Shown here: positions 1 to 6,342 of the stretch, one piece after another
Position numbering within the stretch: position 1 is the first letter of the stretch
Layout of the letters: each line of letters opens with the position of its first letter
Source: UBA5972 sp964637875
GTDB lineage: Bacteria; Pseudomonadota; Alphaproteobacteria; Rhodobacterales; Rhodobacteraceae
Length of the DNA stretch: 6,358 nt
Assembly (NCBI GenBank): GCA_964637875.1
Contig: CAZWXK010000089.1
Coordinates: 1 to 6,358 of the forward strand
Direction of reading: 5' to 3'
Notes under the pieces: generated by a model
The model's database searches: none
Told to the model about the DNA's origin: nothing
What the model saw: only the letters and a program-made list of their open reading frames with translations
Translations under genes and position numbers: made by a program

Positions 1-39
1 ATCGGCCCCGAAGCTATCGGATCGCGGCGAACAACAGGG

Positions 40-918
40 GTGGACATCGTGCGCAAGCCGGCCATCGGCATCATCAACTATTACCAGCAGGTGCCGGGCC
101 GCCTGACCGAGGTCTCGCTTGACGCGCTCGACTGGCCGCTGGGCCTGCCCGCGGGGCTCGAGGGCGCGACCATTGGCGATCTGGGTCCACAGGACCACCT
201 TTTGAGCTATCCGCAGAAATGGCTCTGGGGTAACAGGTTGCGGGGGCTGCGTGCAGGGATCTCGCTGCTCATCGTCGAGCCGCGCGCCCATGACCGCAGG
301 CAGATGATCCTCGCGCGCCTCTATCACCGCCGCTTTCATCGGGTGCTGACCTGCGACGAGGCCCTGCTGGCCAGCCTGCCCAATGCCCAATATTTCGTCT
401 TTGGCAGTACCTGGGTGCCCGACTGGCGCGACAAGGATGTGACCAAGACGCGGATGCTGTCGCTCATCGCCTCGAAAAAGCGCCGCCTCAGGGGGCACCG
501 CATGCGCCACAGGATCGTGCGCTGGATGCGCGCGCGCGCAATCGATGCCGATATCATGGGCGGCGCCTATCGCCCCTTTGACGACAAGGCCGACGGCCTT
601 GCCCCCTATCGCTATTCGGTGGTGATCGAGAATACCCGCCAGAACGGCTATTTTACCGAAAAGCTGATCGACGCCTTGCTGTTGAAAACCGTGCCTATCT
701 ATTGGGGCGCCCCGGATATCGGGCGGTTCTTCGACATGGAGGGAATCATCGAATGCCGCTCCGAGCAGGAAATTCGCGATGCCGTGGAAAGAATTTCCAT
801 TGCCGATTACCAGGCACGCCTGCCCGCGATCGAGGCCAACAGACGCAAGGCCCCCATCTATTCCGACATGCTGAAAAGTGCCGCGAGGGTCATTGAATCG
901 ACCATGGCGCAGCCGTGA
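40..918 (+). CDS. Glycosyltransferase family 10 (alpha-fucosyltransferase-like) protein
   Basis: Probable GT10-type glycosyltransferase. Known members move fucose from GDP-fucose onto surface glycans such as LPS O-antigen; the donor and acceptor here cannot be read from sequence. The main evidence is the C-terminal donor-binding block at residues 189-228, with SVVIENT (E196, N197), YFTEKLIDALL (E207, K208) and VPIYWGAPDI, which matches the family signature of EN, then TEK, then VPVxxG. Upstream, SLIASKK followed by GHRMRHRIV (about 141-160) resembles the family's conserved serine/lysine and G-x-R region. No signal peptide or membrane segment is seen, so a cytoplasmic or membrane-associated enzyme is expected. 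At 292 aa it is of bacterial GT10 size or slightly short. The GTG at 40 is a tentative start with only a weak purine run (CAGGGG) before it. The frame has no stop back to base 1, so the gene may begin outside the window. It converges on the esterase gene. Family call is firm; fucose specificity is inference. Confidence 0.85.
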   Translation: MDIVRKPAIGIINYYQQVPGRLTEVSLDALDWPLGLPAGLEGATIGDLGPQDHLLSYPQKWLWGNRLRGLRAGISLLIVEPRAHDRRQMILARLYHRRFHRVLTCDEALLASLPNAQYFVFGSTWVPDWRDKDVTKTRMLSLIASKKRRLRGHRMRHRIVRWMRARAIDADIMGGAYRPFDDKADGLAPYRYSVVIENTRQNGYFTEKLIDALLLKTVPIYWGAPDIGRFFDMEGIIECRSEQEIRDAVERISIADYQARLPAIEANRRKAPIYSDMLKSAARVIESTMAQP

Positions 919-928
919 GCGCGCGTGA

Positions 929-1888
929 TCATCCCGCCCCGCCCAGAACGCCGTTGACAAAGGCGACGCGGTCGGCCCGGGCGCGCGCGGCAAGCCCCGT
1001 GTCGAAATAGTCAAAGGCATGCACGCCACCGGGATACCAGATCACCTCGGCCGCATTTCCCGCCGCCTGCCAGCGTGCCGCCATGAAGGCGGTGTCGTCC
1101 AGCAGCGGGTCATGGGTGCCGCACTGGAACAGGGCGGGCGGCATGTCCGAGAGGTCGCCGAACAGGGGCGATACCAGGGGGTCGGTCAGGTTTTCCGGCG
1201 CGATGGCAAGATTGCCCGCAAACCACGTAATGGTCGGGGTCGAAAGAATCAGCTTTCGTGTCCCCCAGTTGGCGGCCGAAGGCGTCATGCGCATGTCATA
1301 GACCCCGTAACACAGCAGCGCAGCTGAAAACGCCCCACCCCGCCCCCCGGATTTCAGGGAAAGCAGGGTCGAGGCGGCCAGATGGGCGCCCGCGCTTTCA
1401 CCACCGATGATCAGCCGGTCGGTGCCGAACATGCCTGGCGCGGCCTCGATCAGCCAGCGCGCGGCGGCGGCGCAATCATCGGCACAGGCAGGCCACGGGT
1501 TTTCCGGCGCCAGACGGTATTCCACCGAAACGCTGACACAGCCGGTCTGTTCGACCAGATCCCTTTGCCGGTGATCCTGATGCCAGGGACGGCCCAGCGA
1601 CCACCCTCCGCCATGGACATGCAGGAATACGCCGCGCGCCCTGCCTTGCGGGCGGATGACGCGCACCCGCCCCGGCCCGCCCGGCGCGCCGGGAATGTCG
1701 ATATCCTCAGCCTCGGGCAGCGGCGGGTGAAAGGGAAAGATGCTCGTCCCCTCGTCGCGGGCCTTGCGGACGATCTCGATGGGCACCTCGTGGGTCGCCG
1801 GCAGGGCGGCCAGCCGGGTTTCGAGGTCGTCAAGGAACGCGGTCGTTTCGGGATCGATCGATTTCGGGTCGAATGGGGATATGGTCAT
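929..1888 (-). CDS. Alpha/beta-hydrolase fold-3 (HSL-family) esterase
   Basis: A 319-residue carboxylesterase/lipase of the hormone-sensitive-lipase (family IV) type, which hydrolyses short acyl esters; the natural substrate is unknown. The oxyanion-hole motif HGGGW is at residues 92-96. VEYRLAPENPWPA (122-134) is the conserved strand typical of the family. The nucleophile elbow GGESAG is at 162-167 with S165 as nucleophile, the acid is D260 in GTHDPLLDD, and the catalytic histidine is H290 in GGVHAFDYF. The triad is therefore complete and length is normal. No signal peptide is seen, so it is probably cytoplasmic. The start is ATG at 1886-1888 (protein MTISPFDP). The frame stays open far upstream to about 2824, but that stretch lies antisense to the acetyltransferase and part of the TerB-J gene and has no esterase homology, so it is excluded. 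The ribosome-binding site is weak (AGAG just before the ATG). It is transcribed divergently from the acetyltransferase and ends 10 bp from the convergent glycosyltransferase. Confidence 0.93.
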   Translation of the reverse strand: MTISPFDPKSIDPETTAFLDDLETRLAALPATHEVPIEIVRKARDEGTSIFPFHPPLPEAEDIDIPGAPGGPGRVRVIRPQGRARGVFLHVHGGGWSLGRPWHQDHRQRDLVEQTGCVSVSVEYRLAPENPWPACADDCAAAARWLIEAAPGMFGTDRLIIGGESAGAHLAASTLLSLKSGGRGGAFSAALLCYGVYDMRMTPSAANWGTRKLILSTPTITWFAGNLAIAPENLTDPLVSPLFGDLSDMPPALFQCGTHDPLLDDTAFMAARWQAAGNAAEVIWYPGGVHAFDYFDTGLAARARADRVAFVNGVLGGAG

Positions 1889-2044
1889 GGTCTCTGCCCG
1901 CGGTTTCCTGGGATGGGACAATCTTGCCCCCGTGTGGGGCGGGGTGCAAGGCGGCGATGGATTTTCCTCTGGCCAGCGTGGCTGCAATCTGGGATGGATG
2001 GGCCAGGGACAACAACCACATGCCAGAAATCCCCGACCACGATC
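1889..2044. promoter_or_regulatory. Divergent intergenic region between esterase and acetyltransferase
   Basis: This 156-bp spacer must hold the promoters of both divergent genes. No -35/-10 pair stands out: on the - strand a TTGCAC with AAGATT 18 bp on is the best I can see, and the second element is poor. It contains a possible hairpin at 1923-1950, given separately. No small gene is supported. The promoter role is inferred from gene arrangement only. Confidence 0.45.
1923..1950. other. GC-rich inverted repeat in the divergent spacer
   Basis: CTTGCCCCC at 1923-1931 can pair with GGGG (1941-1944) and GCAAG (1946-1950), leaving T1945 bulged and a 9-base loop at 1932-1940: nine pairs in total. 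A competing fold pairs GCCCC (1926-1930) with GGGGC (1936-1940). It lies about 35-60 bases upstream of the esterase start and about 95 upstream of the acetyltransferase start. It could be an operator, a leader hairpin, or chance in GC-rich DNA. No function can be assigned. Confidence 0.3.
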
Positions 2045-2533
2045 ATGCATATCCGCCCGGCCACAAGCGACGACTGCAACGCCATCTGCGCGATCTGGAA
2101 CCCCGTGATCCGCGACAGCGACGCGACCTTCGACAGCGTCGAGAAGACGCCTGAAATCCTGATGGCCGATCTTGCCGCCCGTCAACGCGCGGGCCATCCC
2201 TTTCTGGTGGTTTGCGACGGCGACGGGATTGCCGGTTTTGCGACCTTCGGCCGGTTTCGTGCCTCGGTGGGCTATCGCCATACCATGGAGCACACGATCA
2301 TTCTGGCGCCGCATGCGCGTGGTCGGGGCAGGGGGCGCGCCCTGCTGGAACGGCTCGAAGGCCAGGCCAGGGCGGCGGGCGCCCATTCGATGTTTGCAGG
2401 GATCAGCCATGTCAATATGGGGGCGATCGCCTTTCATGGGGCGCTCGGCTATCGGCAGGTTGCCCGATTGCCCGAGGTGGGGTTCAAGTTCGACCGCTGG
2501 TATGATCTCGTCTTGATGCAGAAAATGCTGTAA
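2045..2533 (+). CDS. GNAT-family N-acetyltransferase, phosphinothricin/methionine-sulfoximine type
   Basis: A 162-residue GCN5-related acetyltransferase of the subgroup annotated as phosphinothricin (PAT/bar) or methionine sulfone/sulfoximine acetyltransferase. These enzymes transfer acetyl from acetyl-CoA to the amino group of glutamate or methionine analogues. It starts with MHIRPATSDD and AICAIWNPVIRDSDATF, the usual PAT-like N-terminus. The acetyl-CoA pyrophosphate loop is RGRGRG (92-97, the R/Q-x-x-G-x-G/A motif) before a helix LLERLEGQA. E82 (HTMEHTII) is a candidate catalytic glutamate. SHVNMGAIAFHGALGY (121-136) and the C-terminal VGFKFDRWYDLVLMQK are characteristic of the subgroup. 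Length is normal. ATG 2045 is chosen because homology starts there; no clear Shine-Dalgarno precedes it. The open frame extending upstream to about 1382 is antisense to the esterase and excluded. It is divergent from the esterase and 46 bp upstream of the TerB-J gene. Family is secure; substrate is inferred and native substrates are often unknown. Confidence 0.92.
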   Translation: MHIRPATSDDCNAICAIWNPVIRDSDATFDSVEKTPEILMADLAARQRAGHPFLVVCDGDGIAGFATFGRFRASVGYRHTMEHTIILAPHARGRGRGRALLERLEGQARAAGAHSMFAGISHVNMGAIAFHGALGYRQVARLPEVGFKFDRWYDLVLMQKML

Positions 2534-2548
2534 TCCTCGACGAAACAG

Positions 2549-2562
2549 GCCATAAGCCATAA
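2549..2562 (+). repeat. Tandem 7-mer GCCATAA x2
   Basis: Two perfect adjacent copies of GCCATAA (2549-2555 and 2556-2562) fill much of the 46-bp spacer between the acetyltransferase and the TerB-J gene. They are flanked by ACAGG on both sides (2545-2549 region and 2562-2566 region). It lies just before the ribosome-binding site. It may be chance or a small regulator half-site pair; nothing else supports a function. Confidence 0.4.
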
Positions 2563-2563
2563 C

Positions 2564-2569
2564 AGGAGG
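2564..2569 (+). promoter_or_regulatory. Shine-Dalgarno site AGGAGG of the TerB-J gene
   Basis: A perfect AGGAGG lies 10 bases before the ATG at 2580. It is the strongest ribosome-binding site in the window and supports that start codon. By contrast the acetyltransferase and EEP genes have no clear site of this kind. Confidence 0.8.
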
Positions 2570-2579
2570 CGCGGGCAGA

Positions 2580-3284
2580 ATGTCGATCTGGTCAAGAATT
2601 GCCGAGGCAATCTCGGCACTTGCCAAGGGCGAAAGCCTTTCCCATGTGTTTGAACACCTGCGCACCCCGCCCGAGCGCAGCGTTGCCTTTACCATTGCCG
2701 TGATCGCGCTGGGCGCCAAGATGGCCAAGGCCGACGGGCAGGTGACAAGGGACGAGGTCACCGCCTTTCGGCAGGTTTTCGTCATCCCCGAAGGCGCCGA
2801 ATCGCAGGCCGCGCGGGTGTTCAACCTCGCGCGCCAGGACGTGACGGGCTATGACGCCTATGCGCGCTCGATCGCGCGGATGTTTCGCGACAATCCGGCC
2901 GTGCTGGAGGATCTGCTGGAAGGGCTGTTCTTCATCGCCACGGCAGACGGCGAATTCCACCCCAAGGAGGCCGCGTTCCTTAAAGATGTTGCCGATATCT
3001 TCGGCATTGGCGAGCGCTGCTTTCGGTCGTTGCAGACACGCTATGCGCCCGGCGCCCCGCAGGATGCCTATGCGGTTCTGGGGGTCGATCCCGACACCCC
3101 CATCGACGAGATCCGTCGCATCTGGCGCGAAAAGGTGCGCGAAACCCATCCCGACCGGATGCTGGCGCGCGGCGTGCCCGAAGAGGCGATCAAGCTGGCC
3201 ACCGCGCGGCTGGTCGCGCTCAACCGCGCATGGGAGGACATCACCGCGCGCCATGAACGACGCCAGCCCGCCGAGCCGGGCTGA
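2580..3284 (+). CDS. TerB domain plus J domain protein (soluble DjlA/DjiA-like co-chaperone)
   Basis: A 234-residue two-domain protein. Residues about 35-150 form a TerB-like helical domain, with the two acidic signatures AKADGQVTRDEV (49-60) and TADGEFHPKE (121-130), whose D52 and D123 match the metal-binding type positions of TerB/DjlA proteins. Residues about 161-225 are a J domain beginning DAYAVLGV, with the diagnostic HPD tripeptide at 190-192 and a final helix LVALNRAWEDI. The HPD motif stimulates DnaK ATPase in known J proteins, so this is a likely Hsp70 co-chaperone. E. coli DjlA has an N-terminal membrane anchor; none is visible here, so this form should be cytosolic. The start is fixed by a perfect AGGAGG. 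It follows the acetyltransferase by 46 bp, and its stop overlaps the EEP start by one base. Domain calls are firm; client and partner are unknown. Confidence 0.92.
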   Translation: MSIWSRIAEAISALAKGESLSHVFEHLRTPPERSVAFTIAVIALGAKMAKADGQVTRDEVTAFRQVFVIPEGAESQAARVFNLARQDVTGYDAYARSIARMFRDNPAVLEDLLEGLFFIATADGEFHPKEAAFLKDVADIFGIGERCFRSLQTRYAPGAPQDAYAVLGVDPDTPIDEIRRIWREKVRETHPDRMLARGVPEEAIKLATARLVALNRAWEDITARHERRQPAEPG

Positions 3285-4299
3285 TGCGAATCGCAACCTG
3301 GAATGTCGAGTGGTTTTCCAGCCTGTTCGACCATGATGACAGGTTGCTTGTCGATGACGAATGGTCCGGCCGCCAGAACATCACCCGCGCCCAGCAGGTC
3401 GAGGCCATTGCCAAGGTTATGGTCGCGCTGGACGCGGACGCGCTGATGGTGATCGAGGCGCCCAATACCGGCAGCAGCCAGTCATCGGTCAGGGCGCTGG
3501 AAAACCTTGCCGCAAGTTTCGGGTTGCGCATCAGCCGCGCGCTGGGCGGTTTTCCCACCGAAACCCGGCAGGAAATCACCCTGATGTACGACCCCCGGGT
3601 CTGCACCGGCCGCCACGATCCAATCGGCAGGCCGGGGGCTGCCGCCCTGGGCCAGGAGGCGCCGCGTTTCGATGGCAGCTTTCACATCGATCTGGATGTT
3701 GACCGCATGAACGAGGTGATCCGCTTTTCCAAGCCCCCGCTCGAGGTCGATTTCCACCCGATTGGCGGCCCGCCGATCCGCCTGATCGGGGTGCATGCAA
3801 AATCCAAGGCCCCCCACGGCGCGAAAACCCTGGCCGAGCAGATCCGCATATCCATCGACAACCGGCGCAAGCAGCTGGCCCAGTGCATCTGGATTCGCGC
3901 GCGCGTCGAATATCATCTGAAACGCGGCGACAGCCTGATCGTGCTGGGCGATTTCAATGACGGCCCCGGTCTGGATGAATATGAACGTCTGTTCGGCCAT
4001 TCCGGGGTGGAAATCGTCATGGGCTGCGATGGCGACGAGGCCATGATGCTGTTTGATCCCAACGCCCGGCGCGCGATGTCGCCACGCTCCAGCGGGCGCC
4101 CCGCCACGGCGCGTTTCTTCATTCCCGAACACGGCACCTATCTGAACGCGTTGCTCGATTATGTCATGGTCTCGCCGGATCTGCGCAAATGCGCGCGCGG
4201 CTGGCGCATCTGGCACCCGTTCGATGACCCGAAATGCTTTGCCGACGGCGAGCTGCGCGAGGCCCTGTTGACGGCATCCGATCACTTCCCGGTCAGCGT
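3284..4299 (+). CDS. Endonuclease/exonuclease/phosphatase (EEP) superfamily protein, 3' end lost in gap
   Basis: A metal-dependent phosphoesterase of the DNase I/exonuclease III fold, about 339 residues visible. All signature sites are present: N7 in ATWNVEW, the metal glutamate E58 in VIEAPN, H171 in GVHAKSK, D223 and N225 in VLGDFND, D292 in LDYVMVS, and D333-H334 in SDHFPV. The catalytic core therefore looks active. Substrate could be DNA, RNA, a phospholipid or a small phosphoester and cannot be read from the sequence. No signal peptide is seen. Residues about 105-165 form an extra segment between the E58 region and the H171 strand. SDHFPV normally lies close to the end of this fold, so probably only a short tail is missing in the N run. 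ATG 3284 overlaps the preceding stop as TGATG, with no clear ribosome-binding site of its own, implying translational coupling. Confidence 0.88.
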
Positions 4300-4399
4300 N
4301 NNNNNNNNNNNNNNNNNNNNNNNNNNNNNNNNNNNNNNNNNNNNNNNNNNNNNNNNNNNNNNNNNNNNNNNNNNNNNNNNNNNNNNNNNNNNNNNNNNN
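4300..4399. other. Assembly gap of 100 N
   Basis: Exactly 100 undetermined bases, the usual placeholder for a scaffold join of unknown length. The true distance may be very different. It hides the 3' end and stop of the EEP gene, any terminator after it, any small gene, and the upstream part of the oligopeptidase promoter region. Confidence 0.97.
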
Positions 4400-4417
4400 G
4401 CGCCTTGAATCCCCCCC

Positions 4418-4467
4418 ATGCCTGCCCTTATGTGAGGGCCGACAGAACCCTCACAACAGGCAGGCAT
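4418..4467 (+). promoter_or_regulatory. Long imperfect hairpin overlapping the oligopeptidase ribosome-binding site
   Basis: ATGCCTGCC (4418-4426) pairs with GGCAGGCAT (4459-4467), nine pairs. Inside it TGTGAGGG (4431-4438) pairs with CCCTCACA (4448-4455), eight pairs. They are separated by a 4/3-base internal loop (CTTA/ACA) and closed by a 9-base loop (4439-4447). The 3' arm ends four bases before the ATG at 4472 and contains the only plausible Shine-Dalgarno (AGG at 4462-4464), so the folded RNA should hinder initiation. No T-run follows, arguing against a simple terminator. It could be a translational switch, a protein operator or a dispersed palindrome. The structure is seen directly; its role is inference. 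Confidence 0.55.
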
Positions 4468-4471
4468 CAAC

Positions 4472-6307
4472 ATGTTCACATATCCCGCATTCGCCCCCGA
4501 TATCTTCCGTGATGCAGGCGAGGCCGCCAATGGTGCCGCGCTGGGCGATCTGCCGGAATGGAACCTTGCCGACCTCTATGCCGACACTGATGCGCCGGAA
4601 CTCGCGCGCGATCTGGAATGGCTGGGCAAGGAATGTACGGCCTTTGCCGCCGATTACGAGGGCAAGCTGGCGGATGCCGATGCCGACACCCTGCTACAGG
4701 CCATCCGGCGCTATGAAAGGATCCAGAACATCTCGGGCAGGATCATGTCCTTTGCGGGCCTGCGCTATTACCAGAACACGACCGATGCCGCGCGCGCCAA
4801 GTTTTTGTCCGACATGCAGGGCCGGATCACCGACATGTCGGCGGCGCTGGTGTTCTTTTCGCTCGAGGTCAACCGCATCGAGGACGCCCGCCTTGACGCG
4901 ATGATCAAGAAAAATGCCGATCTTGCGCGCTTTTGGCCGGTGCTGCGGCGGATGCGCGCGATGAAGCCCTATCAGCTGTCGGACGAGCTGGAGAAATTCC
5001 TGCACGATCAGTCGGTTGTCGGGGCGACCGCGTGGAACCGCCTGTTTGACGAACATACCGCCGGGCTGACATTCGAGGTGGGGGGCGAGGTGTTGAACCT
5101 CGAATCCACCCTCAACCTGCTGACCGATCACGACCGCGCGCGGCGCGAATCCGGCGCACGCGCGCTGGCCGCCGTGTTCACCAGGGAACTGCCGCTTTAT
5201 GCGCGCATCACCAATACCCTGGCCAAGGAAAAGGAGATCGAGGATCGCTGGCGCAAGCTGCCCACCCCGCAGATGGCGCGCCACCTTGCCAATGACGTGG
5301 AACCCGAGGTCGTGCAGGCGCTGCGCGATGCGGTAGTGAACGCCTATCCCCGCCTCAGCCACCGCTATTACGCGCTCAAGGCCCGCTGGCTGGGGCTGGA
5401 AAGGCTGGAAATCTGGGATCGCAACGCGCCCTTGCCCCAGGAAACCCCCGAAACCATCGGCTGGGACAAGGCGCGCAACACCGTGCTTGAGGCCTATGGC
5501 GATTTCGATTCGCGCATGGCCGAGATTGCCGAACCCTTTTTCGATCGTGGCTGGATCGACGCCGCCACCAAGCCGGGCAAGGCACCGGGGGCGTTTGCGC
5601 ATCCTACCGTCACCGATGTGCACCCCTATGTGATGCTCAACTATCTGGGAAAGCCGCGCGACGTGATGACGCTGGCCCACGAGCTGGGCCATGGCGTGCA
5701 CCAGGTTCTGGCCGCGGGGCAGGGGGAATTGCTGTCGTCAACGCCGCTGACGCTGGCCGAAACCGCCTCGGTGTTCGGCGAGATGCTGACCTTCCGCAAG
5801 CTGCTGGCCCAGGCCCCCGATCAGGCCACGCGCAAGACATTGCTGGCCGGCAAGGTCGAGGACATGATCAACACCGTCGTGCGCCAGATCGCGTTCTATG
5901 ATTTCGAATGCAAGCTGCACGCCGCCCGCGCCAGGGGCGAGCTGACGCCGGACGACATCAACGCCCTGTGGATGAGCGTGCAGGCCGAAAGCCTGGGGCC
6001 CGTATTCGACTATATGGACGGCTATGAGACCTTCTGGGCCTATATCCCGCATTTCATCCACTCGCCGTTTTATGTCTATGCCTATGCCTTTGGCGACGGG
6101 CTGGTGAATGCGCTTTACGCGGTTTACGAAGAGGGCGACCCGGATTTCCAGGAAAAATATTTCGACATGCTGCGCGCGGGCGGCTCCAAGCACCACAAGG
6201 ATCTGCTGGCCCCCTTCGGCCTTGACGCATCCGACCCGGCCTTCTGGGACAAGGGGCTGTCGATGATCGCCGGGATGATCGACGAGCTCGAGTCGATGGA
6301 GGGCTGA
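4472..6307 (+). CDS. pepF: M3-family zinc oligoendopeptidase F
   Basis: A 611-residue cytosolic metallopeptidase of the thimet-oligopeptidase (M3B, PepF) family, which cuts short peptides and takes part in peptide turnover. The family entry sequence LGDLPEWNLADLY is at 24-36. The N-terminal oligopeptidase-F helical domain spans about 120-205, including FLHDQSVVGATAWNRLFDE (176-194). The peptidase domain follows to about 600. The zinc site is HELGH at 403-407 (ligands H403, H407; catalytic E404), and E430 in LAETASVFGE is the third ligand at the spacing expected for the family. HFIHSPFYVYAYAFG (527-541) is the conserved substrate-side histidine/tyrosine block. All key residues and full length are intact. 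ATG 4472 is the first possible start: an in-frame TGA at 4433-4435 closes the frame upstream. A hairpin overlaps its leader and a terminator-like hairpin follows the stop. No partner gene is visible; the gap hides whether it is cotranscribed with the EEP gene. Confidence 0.95.
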   Translation: MFTYPAFAPDIFRDAGEAANGAALGDLPEWNLADLYADTDAPELARDLEWLGKECTAFAADYEGKLADADADTLLQAIRRYERIQNISGRIMSFAGLRYYQNTTDAARAKFLSDMQGRITDMSAALVFFSLEVNRIEDARLDAMIKKNADLARFWPVLRRMRAMKPYQLSDELEKFLHDQSVVGATAWNRLFDEHTAGLTFEVGGEVLNLESTLNLLTDHDRARRESGARALAAVFTRELPLYARITNTLAKEKEIEDRWRKLPTPQMARHLANDVEPEVVQALRDAVVNAYPRLSHRYYALKARWLGLERLEIWDRNAPLPQETPETIGWDKARNTVLEAYGDFDSRMAEIAEPFFDRGWIDAATKPGKAPGAFAHPTVTDVHPYVMLNYLGKPRDVMTLAHELGHGVHQVLAAGQGELLSSTPLTLAETASVFGEMLTFRKLLAQAPDQATRKTLLAGKVEDMINTVVRQIAFYDFECKLHAARARGELTPDDINALWMSVQAESLGPVFDYMDGYETFWAYIPHFIHSPFYVYAYAFGDGLVNALYAVYEEGDPDFQEKYFDMLRAGGSKHHKDLLAPFGLDASDPAFWDKGLSMIAGMIDELESMEG

Positions 6308-6321
6308 GGCTGGCCGCGTGG

Positions 6322-6342
6322 GCGGGGGCTGTCTGCCCCCGC
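6322..6342 (+). terminator. Probable transcription terminator hairpin after pepF
   Basis: GCGGGGGC (6322-6329) and GCCCCCGC (6335-6342) form a perfect 8-bp, almost all-GC stem with a 5-base loop TGTCT, 14 bases after the stop codon. A short TATTT tail follows only at 6354-6358, after an ACCCCCGAGAG spacer, so it is not a textbook intrinsic terminator. Position and stem strength support termination or 3'-end protection. Confidence 0.5.

Noticed and set aside
919..928. Bidirectional terminator between the convergent glycosyltransferase and esterase genes
   Set aside because: Only 10 bp separate the stops, and the TGATCA palindrome (926-931) is too short to be a terminator.
1382..2044. N-terminal extension of the acetyltransferase frame
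   Set aside because: It is the antisense shadow of the esterase gene; GNAT homology begins at ATG 2045 and the 162-residue length is typical.
1889..2824. N-terminal extension of the esterase reading frame by about 310 residues
   Set aside because: The extension runs antisense through the acetyltransferase and into the TerB-J gene, shows no recognisable domain, and the ATG at 1886-1888 gives a normal-length HSL esterase.
2592..3296. 234-residue open frame on the - strand
   Set aside because: It lies antisense to the TerB-J gene, which has clear TerB and HPD motifs; long antisense frames are common in GC-rich DNA.
3482..4285. 267-residue open frame on the - strand
   Set aside because: It is antisense to the EEP gene, whose catalytic motifs are unambiguous; the antisense product has no recognisable domain.
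4405..4434. TTGAAT plus TATGTG as a sigma-70 promoter for pepF
   Set aside because: Only 4/6 and 3/6 matches to consensus at 18-bp spacing, and the second box lies inside the hairpin arm; too weak to call.
4418..4435. Five-codon leader peptide (MPALM) upstream of pepF
   Set aside because: A C-run rather than a ribosome-binding site precedes it, and it carries no regulatory codon run; mentioned only as part of the hairpin finding.
4694..5701. 335-residue open frame on the - strand
   Set aside because: It is antisense to pepF with no domain of its own; a codon-bias artefact of GC-rich coding sequence.
5738..6196. 152-residue open frame on the - strand
   Set aside because: Shadow of the C-terminal pepF coding region.
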